Translations under genes and position numbers: made by a program
DNA from: Sorangium cellulosum
GTDB taxonomy: Bacteria; Myxococcota_A; Polyangia; Polyangiales; Polyangiaceae
Direction of reading: 5' to 3'
NCBI RefSeq assembly: GCF_002950945.1
Contig: NZ_CP012673.1
Coordinates: 248,001 to 312,000, forward strand
Length of the DNA stretch: 64,000 bases
Shown here: piece by piece, positions 61,782 through 64,000 of the stretch
Numbering within the stretch: position 1 is the first letter of the stretch
Layout of the letters: each line of letters starts with the position of its first letter
Notes under the pieces: generated by a model
What the model was told of the DNA's origin: nothing
Seen by the model: only the letters and a program-made list of their open reading frames with translations
Databases searched by the model: none

Positions 61782-61833
61782 GCGCCTCTCCAGGCCTCCC
61801 CGAGCCCGGCTGACCGCATGGCCGAGGGGCCGC

Positions 61834-62316
61834 TCACTCGATCCCCTGGATCAGCGCATCCACCTGGATCAGCGCACCAGGAGGCAAGCGCTCGTTCAGC
61901 TCAGCGATATCGCGCATCACCTCCAGGCGACGTGGCCGCCGGTCGGCGTCCGACGGGAACGGGATCGCGGTGAACGCCGCGAGCGGGGCCTCGGCCACGC
62001 GCGCGGCGCCCTCCGGGCCGCGGAGGCCGAGATCGAGCGCCGCGAGCGCCGCGCCGATGTACGTGTCGAACAGGCGCACCCCGCCGATGGCGAGCTCGCG
62101 CCGCGCGTGCTCGGGCGTCGCGACGACATCGTGGATGAAGACCGCCCTCACCGCCTCCGGCGCGAGCTCGAGCATGCGCTGGCCAAAGTGGATGTCGCCC
62201 TGGCCGCTGTCCCCGACGAAGACGAAGTCGTACTCGGGATAGAGCCGCCGGTACTCGACGAAGTTCTCGAGCTTCTTCTCCGCGATCGCGCGGTTGCCGA
62301 TGAGTGCGTAGGTAAA
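61834..62316 (-). pseudogene. App1-like phosphatase, C-terminal fragment
   Basis: Minus strand from 62316: FTYALIGNRAIAEKKLENFV, EYRRLYPEYDFVFVGDSGQG, DIHFGQRMLELAPEAVRAVF, then IHDVV. The FVGDSGQGD box with the preceding Lys-rich helix matches the last part of the HAD-like domain of App1/DUF2183 phosphatidate-phosphatase-like proteins. The N-terminal catalytic DxD half is missing and replaced by IS91-type debris, so the gene is 5'-truncated. The natural stop is present at 61834. Confidence 0.65.
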
Positions 62317-62424
62317 AGAAGCCGGAGCGCAGCGCGAAGAAGTGTAGCGCAGCAAGCCGAAAGGGTAGGACCGCGAGCGTCGTGATGGCTCGGTCCTGGG
62401 CCGAAAGAGCGTGGTCCGGGCGGC

Positions 62425-62622
62425 GCCGAGCGCGCTTCTTTGCGATCGGGGGTCGCAGCACGTAACGCAGCAGCGCCTCCCTCGCCGCGGCATGGTGCGC
62501 ACCGGCGCGCGTCGCTGCGTGCAAGGTGAAGCCATCGAGCGCAGCGCGCAGCGGCTTGTCGTACGCGAGCGCGCTCGGAGAGGACGGCGAGAGCCCGCGG
62601 AGCCATTGCGGGGCGACGACGT
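62425..62622 (-). pseudogene. IS91-type transposase internal fragment
   Basis: Minus strand: VVAPQWLRGLSPSSPSALAY, then LRAALDGFTLHAATRAGAHH and AAREALLRYVLRPPIAKKR. This is the conserved segment just before the C-terminal part of IS91-like transposases and overlaps the family position of the fragment at 50750. No intact neighbours of the element remain. Confidence 0.65.
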
Positions 62623-63016
62623 GTGGCGCGGCTCTCGTCCCGAAACGGCGGAGGCACAGAGCACGGCGGGATCCAGCCCCGTAGAATCAACCGTTCGCTT
62701 GCCACCAAACGTCCCGGCGCCCCGCTGCACGGCGCCGTTGCGCTCCAGGAGCCCGCTCGGTACCCTCGGGGGAAAAATGACGTCCCCCGCGCCGCAGGGC
62801 TGCTGCGAGAGGAGCCATGTCCACCGTTCGGCTCCCCCTCTGACCAGAGCCCTGCCTCCGCCGCCGCTCCCTCCGGCCCGATGAGCAAACGGCGCGGCGC
62901 CCCGTCCCCCCTCCAAGGCATGTTGCACACAGCGGCGCACACCGACATGCGAATCAAGCACCACGCCAGGGCCGAACGCCGTGGCTTCGCAGACCGATGA
63001 AAGGATTTCTGACGAC
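62623..63016. other. Gap before DUF2147 gene
   Basis: No gene recognised. Part is probably further transposon debris; the right part is presumably the promoter of the gene at 63017. Confidence 0.4.
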
Positions 63017-63463
63017 ATGAAGACGTTCTTGGCTCTTTTTGCCTCCTTGGGTTGCTTCCTCGCCACTTCGCTCGTGCTCGCGGATCCTCTCCCTGTGACC
63101 GGCCAGTGGCGGACGATTGATGAGCAGGGGGTCGAGCAGTCGGTGGTAGAGATTTACGAGAAGGGCGGGAAGATCTTCGGCAAGATCGTGAGCCTGAAGC
63201 AGCCGCTCGACGAGAAGGGGAAGCCGAAGATCTGCACCGCCTGTGAGGGTGCCGACAAGAACAAGCCCCTTGTGGGGCTCGTCATCATCAAGAACATGGC
63301 CCGCGATGACGACGAGTACGATGACGGTACGATCCTGGATCCGAACAACGGCGAGACCTATAGCTGCAAGCTCGAAGCGATCGAGGGCGGGAAGAAGCTA
63401 AAGGTGCGCGGCTTCTTGGGCATCTCCCTCCTCGGCAGGACCCAGACCTGGCTGAAGAAGTAA
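63017..63463 (+). CDS. DUF2147 family exported protein
   Basis: ATG 63017 gives a signal peptide (MKTFLALFASLGCFLATSLV, then LADP). The mature part of 125 residues follows the DUF2147 pattern: GQWRTIDEQGVEQSVVEIYE, GGKIFGKIVSLKQPLDEKGK, then PLVGLVIIKNM and a C-terminal YSCKLEAIEGGKKLKVRGFL, GISLLGRTQTW. The family is a small periplasmic lipocalin-like beta-barrel of unknown function. The length is normal. A single Cys pair (ICTAC) sits in a loop. The gene is monocistronic and convergent with the acyl-CoA dehydrogenase-like gene. Confidence 0.88.
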   Translation: MKTFLALFASLGCFLATSLVLADPLPVTGQWRTIDEQGVEQSVVEIYEKGGKIFGKIVSLKQPLDEKGKPKICTACEGADKNKPLVGLVIIKNMARDDDEYDDGTILDPNNGETYSCKLEAIEGGKKLKVRGFLGISLLGRTQTWLKK

Positions 63464-63742
63464 AATCTTCTCATACACCAGTCGTGGTGCACCTTGGATG
63501 AGAGTGAGGTCATTGGAACCGCCCCCTGCGACGGGGCGAGCGGGTGTCTGATGCGCGATAGACGGCTCGCCCGGCGCCGTTCCCGCGGGGCTTGACACGG
63601 GCGAGAGCTCTATGGTTTCCTATCCGCTCCACGCTCACTTGAGAAAGCGTTTGCATCGCCTATCGGCCCCTCTGGCGGGTGGCGCCGGGCGAGCCGGCGA
63701 TCACCGTCCGATAGACCGCTTGCGGCGCCCGCGGCCCTCTCC
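63464..63742. other. Convergent intergenic region
   Basis: This 279-bp gap lies between the 3' ends of the DUF2147 and acyl-CoA dehydrogenase-like genes. No intrinsic terminator with a T run could be identified; GC-rich inverted segments (GGCTCGCCCGG and CCGGGCGAGCC, 63564-63574 and 63686-63696) could pair over a long loop. Confidence 0.45.
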
Positions 63743-64000
63743 TCAGATACCGACCGGGCCACCCACCGTGAACGGCATCCCGAGCTGGGCCTTGCCCAAC
63801 TCCTGGACCAGGAGGTCCGTCCGCCAGGCCATTGCCACGCAGCCCATGAGGTCCCGGTGGAGGCGCTCCAGCGGACTGCTGGCCGCGTAGGCATGAGCTC
63901 CGCAGAGCTTGATGATGTCGGTCGCGACTTCCTCGGTCATCCGGCGGAGCTCGTAGATGGTGTGACCAAGGGCGGCAGCGAACGCCTCCTGGCTTTCGTA
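63743..64000 (-). CDS. Acyl-CoA dehydrogenase-like flavoprotein, C-terminal end
   Basis: The minus-strand frame is open to the right edge, so only the last 85 residues are visible: YESQEAFAAALGHTIYELRR, MTEEVATDIIKLCGAHAYAA, SSPLERLHRDLMGCVAMAWR, then a short tail ending TVGGPVGI. This is the C-terminal helical domain of the acyl-CoA dehydrogenase fold; the PLERLHRDL box resembles the flavin-dependent monooxygenase (HsaA/HpaH-like) branch more than classical fatty-acid dehydrogenases. The substrate cannot be told from this part. Confidence 0.75.
   Translation of the reverse strand, partial: YESQEAFAAALGHTIYELRRMTEEVATDIIKLCGAHAYAASSPLERLHRDLMGCVAMAWRTDLLVQELGKAQLGMPFTVGGPVGI

Noticed and set aside
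63592..63620. TTGACA near 63592 as a promoter
   Set aside because: No -10 box at 16-18 bp and no gene starts downstream on the plus strand.
1..64000. CRISPR arrays, tRNA, rRNA and riboswitches
   Set aside because: No regularly spaced short repeats, cloverleaf-type sequences or known aptamer cores were noticed; a covariance-model scan would be decisive.

Overview
The window is GC-rich, densely coding, lipoprotein-rich DNA with long genes of unknown function and a heavy load of insertion sequences. The overall style suggests a myxobacterium (Polyangiales type, such as Sorangium, Polyangium or a relative). No rRNA, tRNA or CRISPR was seen. All domain calls are by eye from translated sequence; nothing was searched against a database.

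Region 1 (1-32543) is one long plus-strand cluster. Eight genes are packed with overlaps or gaps of less than about 60 bp: a protein cut by the left edge, two signal-peptide proteins, a 1,260-residue exported coiled-coil protein with a hydrophobic centre, another exported protein, a large lipoprotein, a membrane-anchored protein resembling a solute-binding protein, and a 2,177-residue lipoprotein. This last protein has an SpvB-like N-terminus, Ca-binding FG-GAP/VCBS repeats, an Rhs/YD shell and a variable C-terminal tip. Two further full-length paralogues follow (19452 and 26133). Their bodies are near-identical over long stretches, but the three tips after the conserved Rhs boundary are unrelated and visibly less GC-rich. 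The layout recalls the TcB/TcC cocoon of Tc toxins and polymorphic Rhs toxins, but here the proteins are predicted lipoproteins, next to a row of exported proteins and without visible immunity genes. I regard this as the candidate undescribed system.

Region 2 (32667-44059) is a nest of mobile elements. A decapitated trypsin-like gene abuts an IS66-type element. The tnpB gene of that element is split, at TACAA, by a 5.1-kb element carrying a minus-strand operon (DUF5372, HTH protein, small ORF, large serine recombinase). The HTH gene of that operon is in turn split by an IS1182-family copy with a CTAG target duplication. Removing each insertion on paper restores each broken reading frame. An apparently intact IS21-family element (istA, istB, multiple terminal repeats) lies next to it.

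Region 3 (44060-64000) is a patchwork of live genes and wreckage. Apparently intact genes encode SnoaL/NTF2-like lipoproteins, an AraC regulator, an HExxH lipoprotein, a Yellow/MRJP-family lipoprotein, a metallo-beta-lactamase-fold lipoprotein, a LysR regulator, a GFA-family enzyme, a Cys-rich lipoprotein, a DUF2147 protein and the C-terminal end of an acyl-CoA dehydrogenase-like protein cut by the right edge. Between them are fragments of IS91-, IS3- and IS21-type transposases, a tyrosine recombinase, an esterase, a quinone-oxidoreductase-like gene, an AraC gene and an App1-like phosphatase, together with several dispersed repeats.
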